Program-made: the position numbers and the translations under genes
Assembly (NCBI RefSeq): GCF_002975175.1
Contig: NZ_PCNZ01000007.1
Span: 1-64,000, forward strand
DNA: 64,000 bases
Reading direction: 5' to 3'
DNA from: Bacillus sp. MYb209
GTDB lineage: Bacteria > Bacillota > Bacilli > Bacillales > Bacillaceae_G
The notes under the pieces: generated by a model
Told to the model about the DNA's origin: nothing
Database searches by the model: none
What the model saw: only the letters and a program-made list of their open reading frames with translations
Part shown: piece by piece, positions 42,133 to 51,494 of the stretch
Position numbering within the stretch: position 1 is the stretch's first letter
How the letters are laid out: each line of letters begins with the position of its first letter

Positions 42133-42828
42133 TTATTCACTCCAAGTTGCGTTAAAACGATACCCAAGTCCACGTACTGTTTCAATAGAGTTCTCAATAC
42201 CAAGCTCATTAAACTTTTTACGAAGACGCGTGATGTTTACGTTTAATGTATTTTCTTCAACGAAGCTCTCATCATCCCAAAGGGCAGCTAATAAATCTTC
42301 ACGGCTTGCTGTACGAGGGAATTTAGATAATAGCATTTCCGCTAAAATTGCCTCTTTCTTTGTTAAAAGAACTTGCTCAGATTCAAAATGAATTTCTGGA
42401 CGCTCAGGGAATAATTTAAGCCCTTCTACTTCAACGATACGCTCAGAAATATTTGGTGCATAATCACCGTAAATACGGCGTAATTGACCTTTAATTTTTG
42501 CCATTACAACGTCGTAGTGGAACGGTTTCGTAATATAATCGTCCGCACCGCTTTCAATCGCCATAATTTGCTCCATTTCACCTGCACGTGCCGAAATGAA
42601 AATAATTGGACAAGTAGATTCATGGCGAATTTGACGGCACCAGTAGAATCCATCAAATTTCGGTAAGTTTACATCAAGTAAAACAAGGTGTGGTTTCACA
42701 GCGTTAAATGATTCCATAATATCATCAAAGTTTTCAGTAACAACAGCGTCGTAACCGTACTTTTGAATGTGAGATTGCAGTAATGATGAAATATTTGGAT
42801 CGTCTTCAACGATTAAGATTTTGTACAT
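42133..42828 (-). CDS. BceR-like OmpR-family response regulator
   Basis: A 231-residue regulator with acidic residues Asp9-Asp10, phosphoacceptor Asp52 (LLDVNLP) and Lys in ITKPF. The C-terminal winged helix ends TVRGLGYRFN. ATG at 42828 is chosen because GAGGAGG lies nine bases upstream. BceR-type regulators bind TNACA-N4-TGTAA; such sites were seen at 48,543 and 58,337 but not next to this gene. Confidence 0.9.
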   Translation of the reverse strand: MYKILIVEDDPNISSLLQSHIQKYGYDAVVTENFDDIMESFNAVKPHLVLLDVNLPKFDGFYWCRQIRHESTCPIIFISARAGEMEQIMAIESGADDYITKPFHYDVVMAKIKGQLRRIYGDYAPNISERIVEVEGLKLFPERPEIHFESEQVLLTKKEAILAEMLLSKFPRTASREDLLAALWDDESFVEENTLNVNITRLRKKFNELGIENSIETVRGLGYRFNATWSE

Positions 42829-42846
42829 ATGTATATTCCTCCTCAA

Positions 42847-43170
42847 AAAAACAATTGTAGCTATAGTGTACCATGTGTTTCTCGTCTTTTCATTATGTTG
42901 AAATGAGAGCTATATAAATATAAAAATTTAAAAGACGACATAGAACTTGTCTTTTTAGGGGAGAGAGAGGATCCAGTCATGCATAGAAGCGGTCAGAGCC
43001 TTTTTCTGCCCAGTACGAAGTAAAAACAAAGAAATCAAATGAATAGGCTTTCCTTTTTTGTTATACATAGTATAGCTGTGGCGTATTTATATGACGAAAG
43101 ATTAAACAGGATTTATATAGTAAACAGTATAGGTCAAAAGTGGAAAAAGTAAAAAGGGCCTCATAGATAA
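42847..43170. other. intergenic region between bceR-like and sdpR-like genes
   Basis: AT-rich, no gene seen. A small hairpin (AAAAGAC...GTCTTTT) lies near 42,930-42,957. The promoter of the minus-strand regulator must be here but no clear -35/-10 pair stood out. Confidence 0.4.
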
Positions 43171-43219
43171 TTGACAATTGACTGAAATCATTTTAACATT
43201 TAGATAAATATCTAAATGT
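43171..43219 (+). promoter_or_regulatory. promoter and operator of the sdpR-sdpI operon
   Basis: TTGACA (43171-43176) and TAACAT (43194-43199) are 17 bases apart. A perfect inverted repeat, ACATTTAGAT-N4-ATCTAAATGT (43196-43219), overlaps the -10 box and the expected start point. This is the right type and place for autorepression by the ArsR-family repressor encoded next. Confidence 0.8.
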
Positions 43220-43244
43220 CTAATTAGTGGAAGGAAGAAAGACA

Positions 43245-43517
43245 TTGAATCAAGCATTTAAAGCATTAGCAGATCCAACAAGGCGAAAAATTTTAGATTT
43301 ATTAAAAGAGGGTGATTTAACTGCCGGTGAAATTGCCGAACAATTCAATATGACGAAGCCAAGTATTTCACATCATTTAAGTGCGCTTAAAAATGCTGAA
43401 CTTATTCAAGATGAAAAGAAAGGACAATTCGTTGTGTATTCTTTAAACACAACTGTCTTTCAAGATTTATTGACTTGGGTGTTTACGTTTACGAATAAGG
43501 GGGAAGAGGGGAAATGA
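43245..43517 (+). CDS. SdpR-like ArsR-family repressor
   Basis: A 90-residue winged-helix repressor with FKALADPTRRKILDLL, the recognition helix TKPSISHHLSALK, and VVYSLNTTVFQDLL. These closely resemble B. subtilis SdpR, which is also 90 residues long. It has no metal-binding cysteine pair. TTG at 43245 is chosen (AAGGAAG upstream and matching length); a GTG at 43227 would add six residues. In B. subtilis SdpR represses sdpRI until SdpI captures it with the toxin. The stop overlaps the first sdpI-like gene (ATGA). Confidence 0.85.
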   Translation: MNQAFKALADPTRRKILDLLKEGDLTAGEIAEQFNMTKPSISHHLSALKNAELIQDEKKGQFVVYSLNTTVFQDLLTWVFTFTNKGEEGK

Positions 43518-44152
43518 GGAAGCATGTATTTCCGTTATTATTAATTGCTTTAACGATTATTGTATGGTGCATCGCATGGCCATATTTACCAGAAGAGGTT
43601 CCGAGTCATTGGAACGTTGCTGGTGAGGTAGATGGGCATATGTCAAAAATGGGAATGATGATTTTTGATATAGCAATTATGGTTTTCATATATGCATTAT
43701 TGACTGTATTGCCTATGATAGATCCGAAGCATGGGAATTATGATAAGTTTTCTAAAGGATATAAGGTAATGAATTATAGCGTACTATTCGTATTATTTTT
43801 AGTAAATATCATTGGAATTGGAGCTGGATTAGGTTATCAAGTTCTGATGAATAGTACACCGTATATTATTGTTGGTCTTTTATTTATAGTCATTGGAAAC
43901 TATTTACCACAGTGCAAACCAAATTACTTTGTAGGCATAAAAACCCCTTGGACGTTAAGTAACGAAGAAGTGTGGAGAAAGACACACCGTTTTAGCGGAA
44001 AAGTGTTTGTTGTATTAGGGGTTGTTATGATGTTAAGTAGTTTTGCACCGGTGGCATGGAAATCTTTCTTGGTGATTGGCATTATTATCGGTGCAGTAGG
44101 ACTAACGATGGGTTATTCTTATGTTGCTTATAAGAAAGAGATAGGGTCTTAA
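43514..44152 (+). CDS. SdpI-like immunity protein (first copy)
   Basis: A 212-residue membrane protein with about six helices. The N-terminal DUF1648 region has PSHWNVAGEVDGHMSK, and the SdpI C-terminal region has NYFVGIKTPWTLSNEEVWRKTHRFSGK. SdpI protects B. subtilis from the cannibalism toxin SdpC and works as a signal receptor for SdpR. No sdpA, sdpB or sdpC gene is in the window, so this could be immunity against neighbours' toxins. Confidence 0.85.
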   Translation: MRKHVFPLLLIALTIIVWCIAWPYLPEEVPSHWNVAGEVDGHMSKMGMMIFDIAIMVFIYALLTVLPMIDPKHGNYDKFSKGYKVMNYSVLFVLFLVNIIGIGAGLGYQVLMNSTPYIIVGLLFIVIGNYLPQCKPNYFVGIKTPWTLSNEEVWRKTHRFSGKVFVVLGVVMMLSSFAPVAWKSFLVIGIIIGAVGLTMGYSYVAYKKEIGS

Positions 44153-44286
44153 TAGAAAAATATAAAATTTATGGTGGGTGGAGTGATATTAATATATACC
44201 TTCATATCAGCAATAAAAGCATATGTTATTTATAACAAAGAACTAGCATAGAACGAGTGAATTAAAAACAGGGGAGTGCAGGAAAG

Positions 44287-44922
44287 ATGAAGAAACATCT
44301 TTTTGCAATTATATTAATTGTTACAACTTGTGTAGCGTGGGCGTTTGCTTGGCCACATTTGCCAGATACAATCGCGACACATTGGAGTGGCGGTAAGGTA
44401 GATGGCTATTCTTCTAAATTTTACGGAATGATTTCTATGGTTGGAATTATGATTGTGCTATATATATTTCTAAATGTAATACCAAAGATTGATCCAAGGA
44501 AAGCAAATTACGAGAAATTTTCTAAAGCTTTTATGATGATGAATAACGGGATACTATTGCTACTATTTGTAGGGAATATAGATATTATTACAAGTGGATT
44601 AGGATATAACTTATTCATTAATCGGGTGCCAGAATTATTAGTTGGTATTTTATTTTTAGTAATGGGGAATTATTTACCGCAGTGTAAGCCTAACTTTTTC
44701 GTTGGGATGCGTAATCCGTGGACGTTAAGTAATGAAGAAGTATGGCGGAAAACGCATCGATTTAGCGGAAAAGTATTTGTGGCTTTAGGAATTATTATGA
44801 TTATAAGTGTTTTCGCTCCAGCTGATTGGAGATCTTATATGATGCTTGGGATTATAGTAGTTGCTGTCCTCATAACGAATTTATATTCTTACATTTTATA
44901 TAAAAAAGAAATGCAATTGTGA
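44287..44922 (+). CDS. SdpI-like immunity protein (second copy)
   Basis: A 211-residue paralogue of the preceding gene, with the same motifs (ATHWSGGKVDGYSSK, NFFVGMRNPWTLSNEEVWRKTHRFSGK) and the same order of membrane helices. It lies 134 bases downstream, after GGGGAGTGCAGG, and is followed by a terminator. The pair looks like a tandem duplication that has diverged. Confidence 0.83.
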   Translation: MKKHLFAIILIVTTCVAWAFAWPHLPDTIATHWSGGKVDGYSSKFYGMISMVGIMIVLYIFLNVIPKIDPRKANYEKFSKAFMMMNNGILLLLFVGNIDIITSGLGYNLFINRVPELLVGILFLVMGNYLPQCKPNFFVGMRNPWTLSNEEVWRKTHRFSGKVFVALGIIMIISVFAPADWRSYMMLGIIVVAVLITNLYSYILYKKEMQL

Positions 44923-44990
44923 GCAATAAGGGATTGAACTACACTATTCAAATTTTATATTTATAGTTTCTATGTGTTAAGAGGTTCTAA

Positions 44991-45033
44991 TACTCAGTGG
45001 GGATAACGAAAAAGCTCACTGAGTAAATTTTTT
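44991..45033 (+). terminator. terminator of the sdpR-sdpI-sdpI operon
   Basis: TACTCAGTG (44991-44999) and CACTGAGTA (45017-45025) form the stem, followed by AATTTTTTG. Confidence 0.8.
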
Positions 45034-45082
45034 GTTATCAGGTCTGAAAATTCAGTCAAAAATATAGTTTGGGGGAAATAAC

Positions 45083-45799
45083 ATGTTAGAAATTATAAAT
45101 TTTAGCAAGACATACAAAGGTGGAAAAAAAGCAGTAGATCATTTAAATATTACTGTTCAAGCAGGAGATATCTTTGGATTTATCGGGCACAACGGTGCGG
45201 GGAAAAGTACAACAATTAAGTCGTTAGTAGGAGTTATAGATTTTGAAGAGGGTGAAATTTTTGTTGATGGTCATTCAGTAAAAAAGGATCCGATTGCATG
45301 TAAGAGAGTAATGGCGTATATTCCCGATAATCCAGATTTGTATGAGCAATTAACAGGAATTCAATATTTGAACTTTGTTGCGGATGTTTTTAAGGTGTCT
45401 GCAAAAGATCGGGAAAAGGAGATACAAAAGTATGGAGATGCTTTTGAGATTACACCGCACTTGGGAGATTTAATATCTTCTTATTCACATGGTATGAAAC
45501 AAAAAGTGGCGATTATATCAGCGGTTTTGCATAAACCGAAATTATTAGTTTTAGATGAACCTTTCGTTGGTCTTGATCCAAAGGCTGCTGTAGTATTGAA
45601 AGGGATTATGAAAGAGCTTTGTGAAAAGGGAAGTGCGATTTTCTTTTCTACTCATGTTTTAGATGTGGCGGAGAAGTTATGTAATAAAATAGCGATGATT
45701 AATAGAGGGAAATTAGCACTTTCAGGGGAAGTGAATTCTTTAATAAAGGAAGGCTCATTGGAAGAGCTCTTTATGAAGGAGCTTGCTAATGAATATTAG
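45083..45799 (+). CDS. ABC transporter ATPase
   Basis: A 238-residue ATPase of the multidrug/bacteriocin-export type. Walker A is GHNGAGKS (35-42), Walker B LLVLDEPFVGLD, and the H-loop FFSTHVLDVAEKL. The signature is YSHGMKQK rather than LSGGQ, as in several ABC-2 type exporters. It overlaps the permease gene by 11 bases. Confidence 0.88.
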   Translation: MLEIINFSKTYKGGKKAVDHLNITVQAGDIFGFIGHNGAGKSTTIKSLVGVIDFEEGEIFVDGHSVKKDPIACKRVMAYIPDNPDLYEQLTGIQYLNFVADVFKVSAKDREKEIQKYGDAFEITPHLGDLISSYSHGMKQKVAIISAVLHKPKLLVLDEPFVGLDPKAAVVLKGIMKELCEKGSAIFFSTHVLDVAEKLCNKIAMINRGKLALSGEVNSLIKEGSLEELFMKELANEY

Positions 45800-47363
45800 T
45801 AGTCTAGGTCTTTTAAAAATCCGCTTGATAACACAGCTTGGTTTAAATACTTTTAAATACGAAAAAGATAAAAAGAAGAAGCAGAATAAGATTTTGCTGT
45901 CAGTGTCTATTGCCTTGGTGGGTGTCATGTTAATGCTATATTGTGGTGCCTCAGCATATGGATTGGTGAAACTAGGAATAAGTGAAATTATCCCAGTTTA
46001 TGCACTAGTTATTAGCAGTGTATTGACGTTGTTTTTCACTATATTTAAGGCAAATGGAGAAATTTTTGCTTTTAAGGACTACGATCTTTTAATGTCATTA
46101 CCGATTCGTGTAAGTACTGTTATTACAAGCAGATTTTTGTATTTATATTTGCTGAATACGATATTTTCAATCATAATTATGCTACCAATGGGAGTTGTTT
46201 ATGGCATACATGAGAAACCATCAATTTCTTTTTACTTTATGTGGTTCATCAGTATGTTTATAGCATCTTTAATTCCAACAACAATCGCAGCGATCTTTGG
46301 AGCTATGATTACGGCAATCGCTTCTAAATTTAAAAATACGAATAAAATAACTACGATTTTAAGTTTTATAGTAATTATTACATTCGGCTTCTTTATGCTA
46401 AAAAACGGAAATGCTCAATATAGCCTTAATGATATGAATGGGATTGGTGCAATTGTTTCAGAGCAACTAACTAAAGTGTATCCATTAGCTAACATGTTTC
46501 AAAAAGCAATTGTTAATGCTGATATTGTAGCTTTCATCCTATTCGTTGGGATATCGGTTATTTGGTATTATCTTTTTGTAAAAATACTTTCGTTCAAATA
46601 TAAGCAAATAAACACAGAGATTACCGCTTATCATATGCTTTCAAATTATGAGATTAATAGTATGAGAAAAGAAAGTGTATTAGTCGCGTTGTATAAAAAA
46701 GAACTGAAACGTTTCTTTTCTTCTACAGTGTATGTCATAAATAGTGGAATGGGAGTTGTGATGGCAATAGCTTTCGCGCTAGCTATAGTTGTAGTAGGAC
46801 CAAGTCAATTAATAGCGTATCCTGGAATTGAGACCCTGTTGCAAAAGATTGCACCATTTGCTATTGCAGCAGCGATTTCGATGACGTGTACAACATGTGT
46901 GTCATTGTCTTTAGAAGGAAAAAATGTATGGATTATTAAGTCATTGCCTATAGCGCCAAAGATGATTTATGACAGTAAAATTCTTATGAATCTTTCATTA
47001 AGTATACCTGCATCACTTATCAGTGCCGTATTACTCATAATAGGGTTAAAACTAGATGTTTGGAGTTCTCTTTTAATCGTCATAACACCGATAACATATT
47101 CATTATTTTCGGCAGTATGGGGGATATTTATTAATAATCGATTTGGTTATTATGATTGGGTATCAGAAACTCAAGTAGTAAAACAAAGTGTAGGATCGTT
47201 TGTTGGTATGTTTGGTGGCTTAATTATGGCTGTTATACCAGCCTTATTAATCGGTACTGCTACGATTTCGAGCTACAGAGCATTTACTTTTGGAGTTGTT
47301 ATAGTGCTAGTGATTATTACTATTTTCTTGTATAAGAACGAGTCGAGAAGAAGTATAAAATAA
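45789..47363 (+). CDS. ABC transporter permease, large multi-span
   Basis: A 524-residue integral membrane protein with roughly twelve predicted helices, a charged N-terminal loop (KYEKDKKKKQNK), and no large soluble domain. ATG at 45789 is chosen because GAAGGAG lies seven bases upstream, inside the end of the ATPase gene. The two proteins should form one exporter; the cargo is unknown. Its stop codon lies inside the left target sequence of a bcr1-type repeat. Confidence 0.82.
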   Translation: MNISSLGLLKIRLITQLGLNTFKYEKDKKKKQNKILLSVSIALVGVMLMLYCGASAYGLVKLGISEIIPVYALVISSVLTLFFTIFKANGEIFAFKDYDLLMSLPIRVSTVITSRFLYLYLLNTIFSIIIMLPMGVVYGIHEKPSISFYFMWFISMFIASLIPTTIAAIFGAMITAIASKFKNTNKITTILSFIVIITFGFFMLKNGNAQYSLNDMNGIGAIVSEQLTKVYPLANMFQKAIVNADIVAFILFVGISVIWYYLFVKILSFKYKQINTEITAYHMLSNYEINSMRKESVLVALYKKELKRFFSSTVYVINSGMGVVMAIAFALAIVVVGPSQLIAYPGIETLLQKIAPFAIAAAISMTCTTCVSLSLEGKNVWIIKSLPIAPKMIYDSKILMNLSLSIPASLISAVLLIIGLKLDVWSSLLIVITPITYSLFSAVWGIFINNRFGYYDWVSETQVVKQSVGSFVGMFGGLIMAVIPALLIGTATISSYRAFTFGVVIVLVIITIFLYKNESRRSIK

Positions 47364-47517
47364 AGTGAAACTTTAATCAGTGGGGGTTTTGTCCATCCCC
47401 CACTGATTATTAGCCCTCACCAATCGGGCGTTTACGGGCAGTTATCTCCCACCTAACTTCCTCGCATTTGCTGAATTTTGAGGTGGGAGTTTTACTGCCC
47501 ACAAATAGCGGGATAAG
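47360..47517. repeat. bcr1-type repeat, complete, second copy
   Basis: A 148-bp element (47365-47512) is nearly identical at both ends and in its first hairpin to the copy at 26,024. It is flanked by ATAAA (47360-47364) and ATAAG (47513-47517). The left flank includes the stop codon of the exporter permease, so the insertion landed at the very end of that gene. Confidence 0.8.
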
Positions 47518-47580
47518 AAGCTGCTTTTCTTGTAAAGAGGAAGAGCAGCTTCTTATTTTGAAACAGTTTAGACCCTTATA

Positions 47581-48453
47581 TTACTTTTTCAAAACAGGTA
47601 CCCATATCTCGCTTCTGAAATTCGGCGAGGATACGTCTTTACTTTCATTCCATAAAATTTCTGGTCCTTCTGCTAATTCATAGTTTGAAGAAGGAAACCA
47701 TTCGGAATAAATACGTCCCCACACATTTTGTAATGCATCAGGAAATGGACCGACTGCTTCAAATATAGCCCACGTTGAAGCTGCGACTGCAAGTTGTTTG
47801 AATTGCTCCGGACAATCTTTCGTTGTGGCTACCCCAATATAGTGATCGAGTTCGCCTTTTTCCTCCATTCTTCCTTCAGAAAAATTAGTTGAAGCACTAA
47901 TAATTCCTGTAGGTTCAATGTTTGAAAGGGACTTTAATGTTTCGATTGATTGGCTGTCTAAACCTTTCCACATAGAAGCAATTTCTTCATTTACACCAGT
48001 AAAAACAATCGGTACTCGTTTTTGTATACCAATGATTCGAAATGGATCTTTTTCTTCAATTCGATAGTTCATTTCAGTTCCTCCTTGAATGGATAGTTGG
48101 AAGGTCATCGGTGAATAAGCTTTCAAAGAATGACTACTATTCCGAGCTTCTGAAGGTGTTATGCCGTGCAAATTTTGAAATGCACGAGCAAATGAATCTG
48201 GTGAATTGTAGCCATATTTTATAGCGACATCAATGACTTTTATATTGCTGTTTTTTAGTTCAAAGGCAGCGAGAGTAAGGCGTCTACAGCGAATATATTC
48301 TGATAGTGATATGCCAGCTAAAAAAGAAAACATTCTTTTGAAATGATATTCGGAGCAGAAAGCTATTTTTGCGACTTCTTTAAAATTAATTTCGTGTGTA
48401 AGGTTGTCTTCAATATAGCGCATTGCCGCATTCATGTTTTTAAGTGAATCCAT
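47581..48453 (-). CDS. AraC-family regulator with GyrI-like effector domain
   Basis: A 290-residue regulator. Two helix-turn-helix motifs at the N-terminus ([23 protein letters not shown] and [21 protein letters not shown]) are followed by a GyrI-like/SoxS-type small-molecule-binding domain (about 130-290). This is the Rob/TipA-like layout of drug-sensing activators. ATG at 48453 is chosen because AGAGGAGGT lies six bases upstream. It is divergent from a Bce-like transporter operon. Confidence 0.85.
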   Translation of the reverse strand: MDSLKNMNAAMRYIEDNLTHEINFKEVAKIAFCSEYHFKRMFSFLAGISLSEYIRCRRLTLAAFELKNSNIKVIDVAIKYGYNSPDSFARAFQNLHGITPSEARNSSHSLKAYSPMTFQLSIQGGTEMNYRIEEKDPFRIIGIQKRVPIVFTGVNEEIASMWKGLDSQSIETLKSLSNIEPTGIISASTNFSEGRMEEKGELDHYIGVATTKDCPEQFKQLAVAASTWAIFEAVGPFPDALQNVWGRIYSEWFPSSNYELAEGPEILWNESKDVSSPNFRSEIWVPVLKK

Positions 48454-48723
48454 TATATGACCTCCTCTGTACATAGAATAGCAGGAATGAAATAGCTCCA
48501 TCCGACATTTCATGCACAACTTTGTAGGGTGCATTTTTAACCTTACAAAAATGTAATGTTCCTGTAAGGAGAATGAATGGATGGTATGATATCCCAATGC
48601 TATAGTAACAAAGTACTTTCATTCATTAGGTTAAATTTTGATTCCTCTGCTTATGTGCCTTACGTAACTGTCATGTTTGTGTAAGAAACATCGATAGTGG
48701 CAAGAGTAGAGAGTGTATATAGT
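48454..48723. promoter_or_regulatory. divergent control region with BceR-type operators
   Basis: TTACA-AAAA-TGTAA (48543-48556) exactly fits the BceR-type consensus TNACA-N4-TGTAA. A weaker version, TTACG-TAAC-TGTCA, lies near 48,661. After it comes ATGTTT-N7-AAACAT and CGATAGTGGCA, with TATAGT (48718-48723) as a possible -10 for the transporter genes. CGATAGT sits where a -35 box would be, so activation by a response regulator is likely. Confidence 0.55.
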
Positions 48724-48759
48724 TGAAAATAGAGAATAGAAGAAATGAGGGATGTCGAG

Positions 48760-49530
48760 ATGAAAACAGTGTTAGAAGCAAAAAATATAAAAAAAGTGTA
48801 TGACACAGGTGGTAATAAATTTGAAGCGTTAAAAGGCATTAACTTACAAGTAAAAGAAGGTGAGTTCGTTGGAATTATGGGACCTTCTGGTTCTGGTAAG
48901 ACGACTCTTTTAAATGTTCTTTCTACAATTGATAATGCGACGAACGGTGAAATTTTAATTGATGGAAAAGATATCGTGAAGATGAATGATGATAAGCTAG
49001 CTTTGTTCCGCCGCGATCATTTAGGTTTCATTTTCCAAGATTATAACTTATTAGATACGTTAACGGTGAAAGAAAATATTGCGCTACCTCTTGCGTTATC
49101 AAAGGTGAAAGCGAGTGAGATTGATCGCCGCGTTCTTGAAATATCAAAGAAATTCGGCATTGATCATATTTTAAGCCAGTTCCCATATCAAGTATCTGGT
49201 GGGCAGAAGCAGCGCTGCGCAGCATCGCGTGCGATTGTTACAAGTCCTAGTATGATATTTGGGGACGAGCCGACTGGAGCACTTGATTCTAAATCAGCGA
49301 CAGATTTATTAGAAAGTATGAAGTCGTTAAATGAATATGATAACTCTACAATTTTAATGGTAACGCACGATGCATTTGCGGCGAGTTATTGTAAACGAGT
49401 TATTTTCATTAAAGATGGTGAGTTATATAAAGAATTGCACCGAGGTGAATTAACGCGTAAACAGTTCTTCCAAAAAGTCGTTGATGTGATGTCTTCCATT
49501 TCTGGAGGTATGGCTGATGACCTTATCTAG
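48760..49530 (+). CDS. BceA-like ABC transporter ATPase, second locus
   Basis: A 256-residue ATPase with Walker A GPSGSGKT (41-48), signature VSGGQKQR and Walker B MIFGDEPTGALDS. ATG at 48760 is preferred because GAGGG lies eight bases upstream; an ATG at 48745 would add five residues. It overlaps the permease gene by 14 bases. No two-component system is next to this pair. Confidence 0.88.
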   Translation: MKTVLEAKNIKKVYDTGGNKFEALKGINLQVKEGEFVGIMGPSGSGKTTLLNVLSTIDNATNGEILIDGKDIVKMNDDKLALFRRDHLGFIFQDYNLLDTLTVKENIALPLALSKVKASEIDRRVLEISKKFGIDHILSQFPYQVSGGQKQRCAASRAIVTSPSMIFGDEPTGALDSKSATDLLESMKSLNEYDNSTILMVTHDAFAASYCKRVIFIKDGELYKELHRGELTRKQFFQKVVDVMSSISGGMADDLI

Positions 49531-51466
49531 CATTGCCCTCCGCAACATACAGCGGAACTTTAAAGACTACTTTGTATATTTTGCATCTATGATATTTAGC
49601 ATCGTCATTTATTTTACATTTAAGGCGTTGCAGTATAATTCACAAATGGAAAAAGCTGCGGAAGCTTCTAAAAAAATTAGCGGTGCATTTCAAGTTTCAA
49701 GTGTCATGCTAATTATCTTCGTAGCGGTGTTCATTATATATTCGAACGGTTTCTTTACAAGAAAACGTAAAAAAGAAGTTGGGCTATATTCGTTACTCGG
49801 TATTCGAAAAAGACAGATCGGTAAAATGCTCTTTTATGAAAATATGTTAATGGGATTAATGTCTTTAATTATTGGGATTGCGATTGGTAGCGTCCTTTCA
49901 AAACTATTCCTTGAACTACTAGTAAGTATGATGGGGTTAAATTTAAATGTTCATTTTGAAGTACCGATGGCTGCAATTGTTGATACAGCAATTATTTTCT
50001 TTGTGATTATATTGTATACATCACTTCAAGGATATCGTTTAATTTATCGCTTCAAGTTAATTGAGCTTTTCCGCGCAGAACGTGAAGGGGAAGCAATGCC
50101 AAAAGGATCTGTAATTATGGCGTTAATTTCAATTTTCTTAATTGGTTCAGGTTATTTCTTAGCGTTAATGTTTATGAAGGCAGTTAAGTATGCAGACTTT
50201 ATGGCAGTTGCACTTTATATTTTACTTGCGACAGTATTAGGTACGTACTTACTATTTATGTTCTTTACAGTATTCGTATTAAAACGAGCAAGAAATAATA
50301 AATCATCGTTTTATAACGGTATGAATATGGTAACGACGTCACAGTTACTATATCGTATTAAAGGAAATGCAAAGTCACTTGCGACAATTTCTATTTTAAG
50401 TGCAGTAACATTAACAGCAGTTGGTACGTCAGTTACGATGTATTACAACACATTTACGCAATCAAAAGAAGTGGCGCCATACAGTTATTCTTATGAGAAA
50501 AAAGATGCAGAACTAGATAAGAAAGTAAATGCGATTTTTGCTGAAGAGAAAGAGAATCATCCTGTTAAAGATCAATTTGAAGTTGAGATGGTTCCTGTAA
50601 AAGGAAAGTTTGAAGGAGATAAAGTTGATTTCATCCTTAATATGAACTACAGTATCTCAGAGAAATATCAATTTATGTCTCAATCTGAATTTAATAAACT
50701 TGCTAAAAAAATCGATGCAGAAACAGTGAATGTAGCTGCTGGTGAAGCATTTATATATGATAGTTCTTATATTGAAGGGCATGAGTTTAGTCCTCAGTAT
50801 AAAGGAAGTAAAGCGGTATTCCAAATTGGAAATGAAACGAAGAAATTAACGATTCAAGGTGCAAATAATAATGCAATTACGAACTTAGGTGAACTAGTTG
50901 TTGTCGTTCCAGATGAAATGTATGAACAAGCGAAGCAAGCATTTGGAACACGTATTGTAAAAAATATCGATGTAAAAGATGAAAGAAACAGTAAAGTGTT
51001 AACTGAAAAATTAACAAAAGTGATGCCAGCTGGTGAATCAGAAATGGTACCACCATTTAGAGACTTCTACACTGGTTTCCATATGGGGCTTGAAGGAACT
51101 GGACTAATGATGTTCATCGGAATGTTCTTAGGACTTGTATTCTTACTAGCAACAGGTTCTATCATTTACTTTAAACAATTAACAGAAGCAAATGCGGATC
51201 GTGAGCGTTATGTTGTACTTCACAAAGTAGGGGTCACAAAACAAGAAATGAAAAAAGCTATTGCAAAACAAGTAAGCTTTATCTTTGCGATTCCGTTAGT
51301 AATCGGAATTTTACACAGCTTGTTTGCATTAAAAGGTTTAGGGAACATACTACCATTTGAAATTATGATTCCGCTCCTAATTAGTATCGGGGTATACGGT
51401 GTCATTTATATCGGATATTACTTCTTAACAGTTCGCTCTTATTATAAGATTGTGAACGCGAAATAA
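49517..51466 (+). CDS. BceB-like ABC transporter permease, second locus
   Basis: A 649-residue permease with ten helices and a large, lysine- and glutamate-rich extracellular domain (about 320-525). The N-terminus MTLSSIALRNIQRNFKDYFVYFASM is typical of BceB-type permeases, but the protein is not closely related to the three copies at 34-41 kb. It would form a peptide-antibiotic detoxification or sensing transporter with the ATPase before it. A hairpin terminator follows. Confidence 0.88.
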   Translation: MTLSSIALRNIQRNFKDYFVYFASMIFSIVIYFTFKALQYNSQMEKAAEASKKISGAFQVSSVMLIIFVAVFIIYSNGFFTRKRKKEVGLYSLLGIRKRQIGKMLFYENMLMGLMSLIIGIAIGSVLSKLFLELLVSMMGLNLNVHFEVPMAAIVDTAIIFFVIILYTSLQGYRLIYRFKLIELFRAEREGEAMPKGSVIMALISIFLIGSGYFLALMFMKAVKYADFMAVALYILLATVLGTYLLFMFFTVFVLKRARNNKSSFYNGMNMVTTSQLLYRIKGNAKSLATISILSAVTLTAVGTSVTMYYNTFTQSKEVAPYSYSYEKKDAELDKKVNAIFAEEKENHPVKDQFEVEMVPVKGKFEGDKVDFILNMNYSISEKYQFMSQSEFNKLAKKIDAETVNVAAGEAFIYDSSYIEGHEFSPQYKGSKAVFQIGNETKKLTIQGANNNAITNLGELVVVVPDEMYEQAKQAFGTRIVKNIDVKDERNSKVLTEKLTKVMPAGESEMVPPFRDFYTGFHMGLEGTGLMMFIGMFLGLVFLLATGSIIYFKQLTEANADRERYVVLHKVGVTKQEMKKAIAKQVSFIFAIPLVIGILHSLFALKGLGNILPFEIMIPLLISIGVYGVIYIGYYFLTVRSYYKIVNAK

Positions 51467-51494
51467 TAGGCAATAGCTGTAAGAGAATAGAAAC

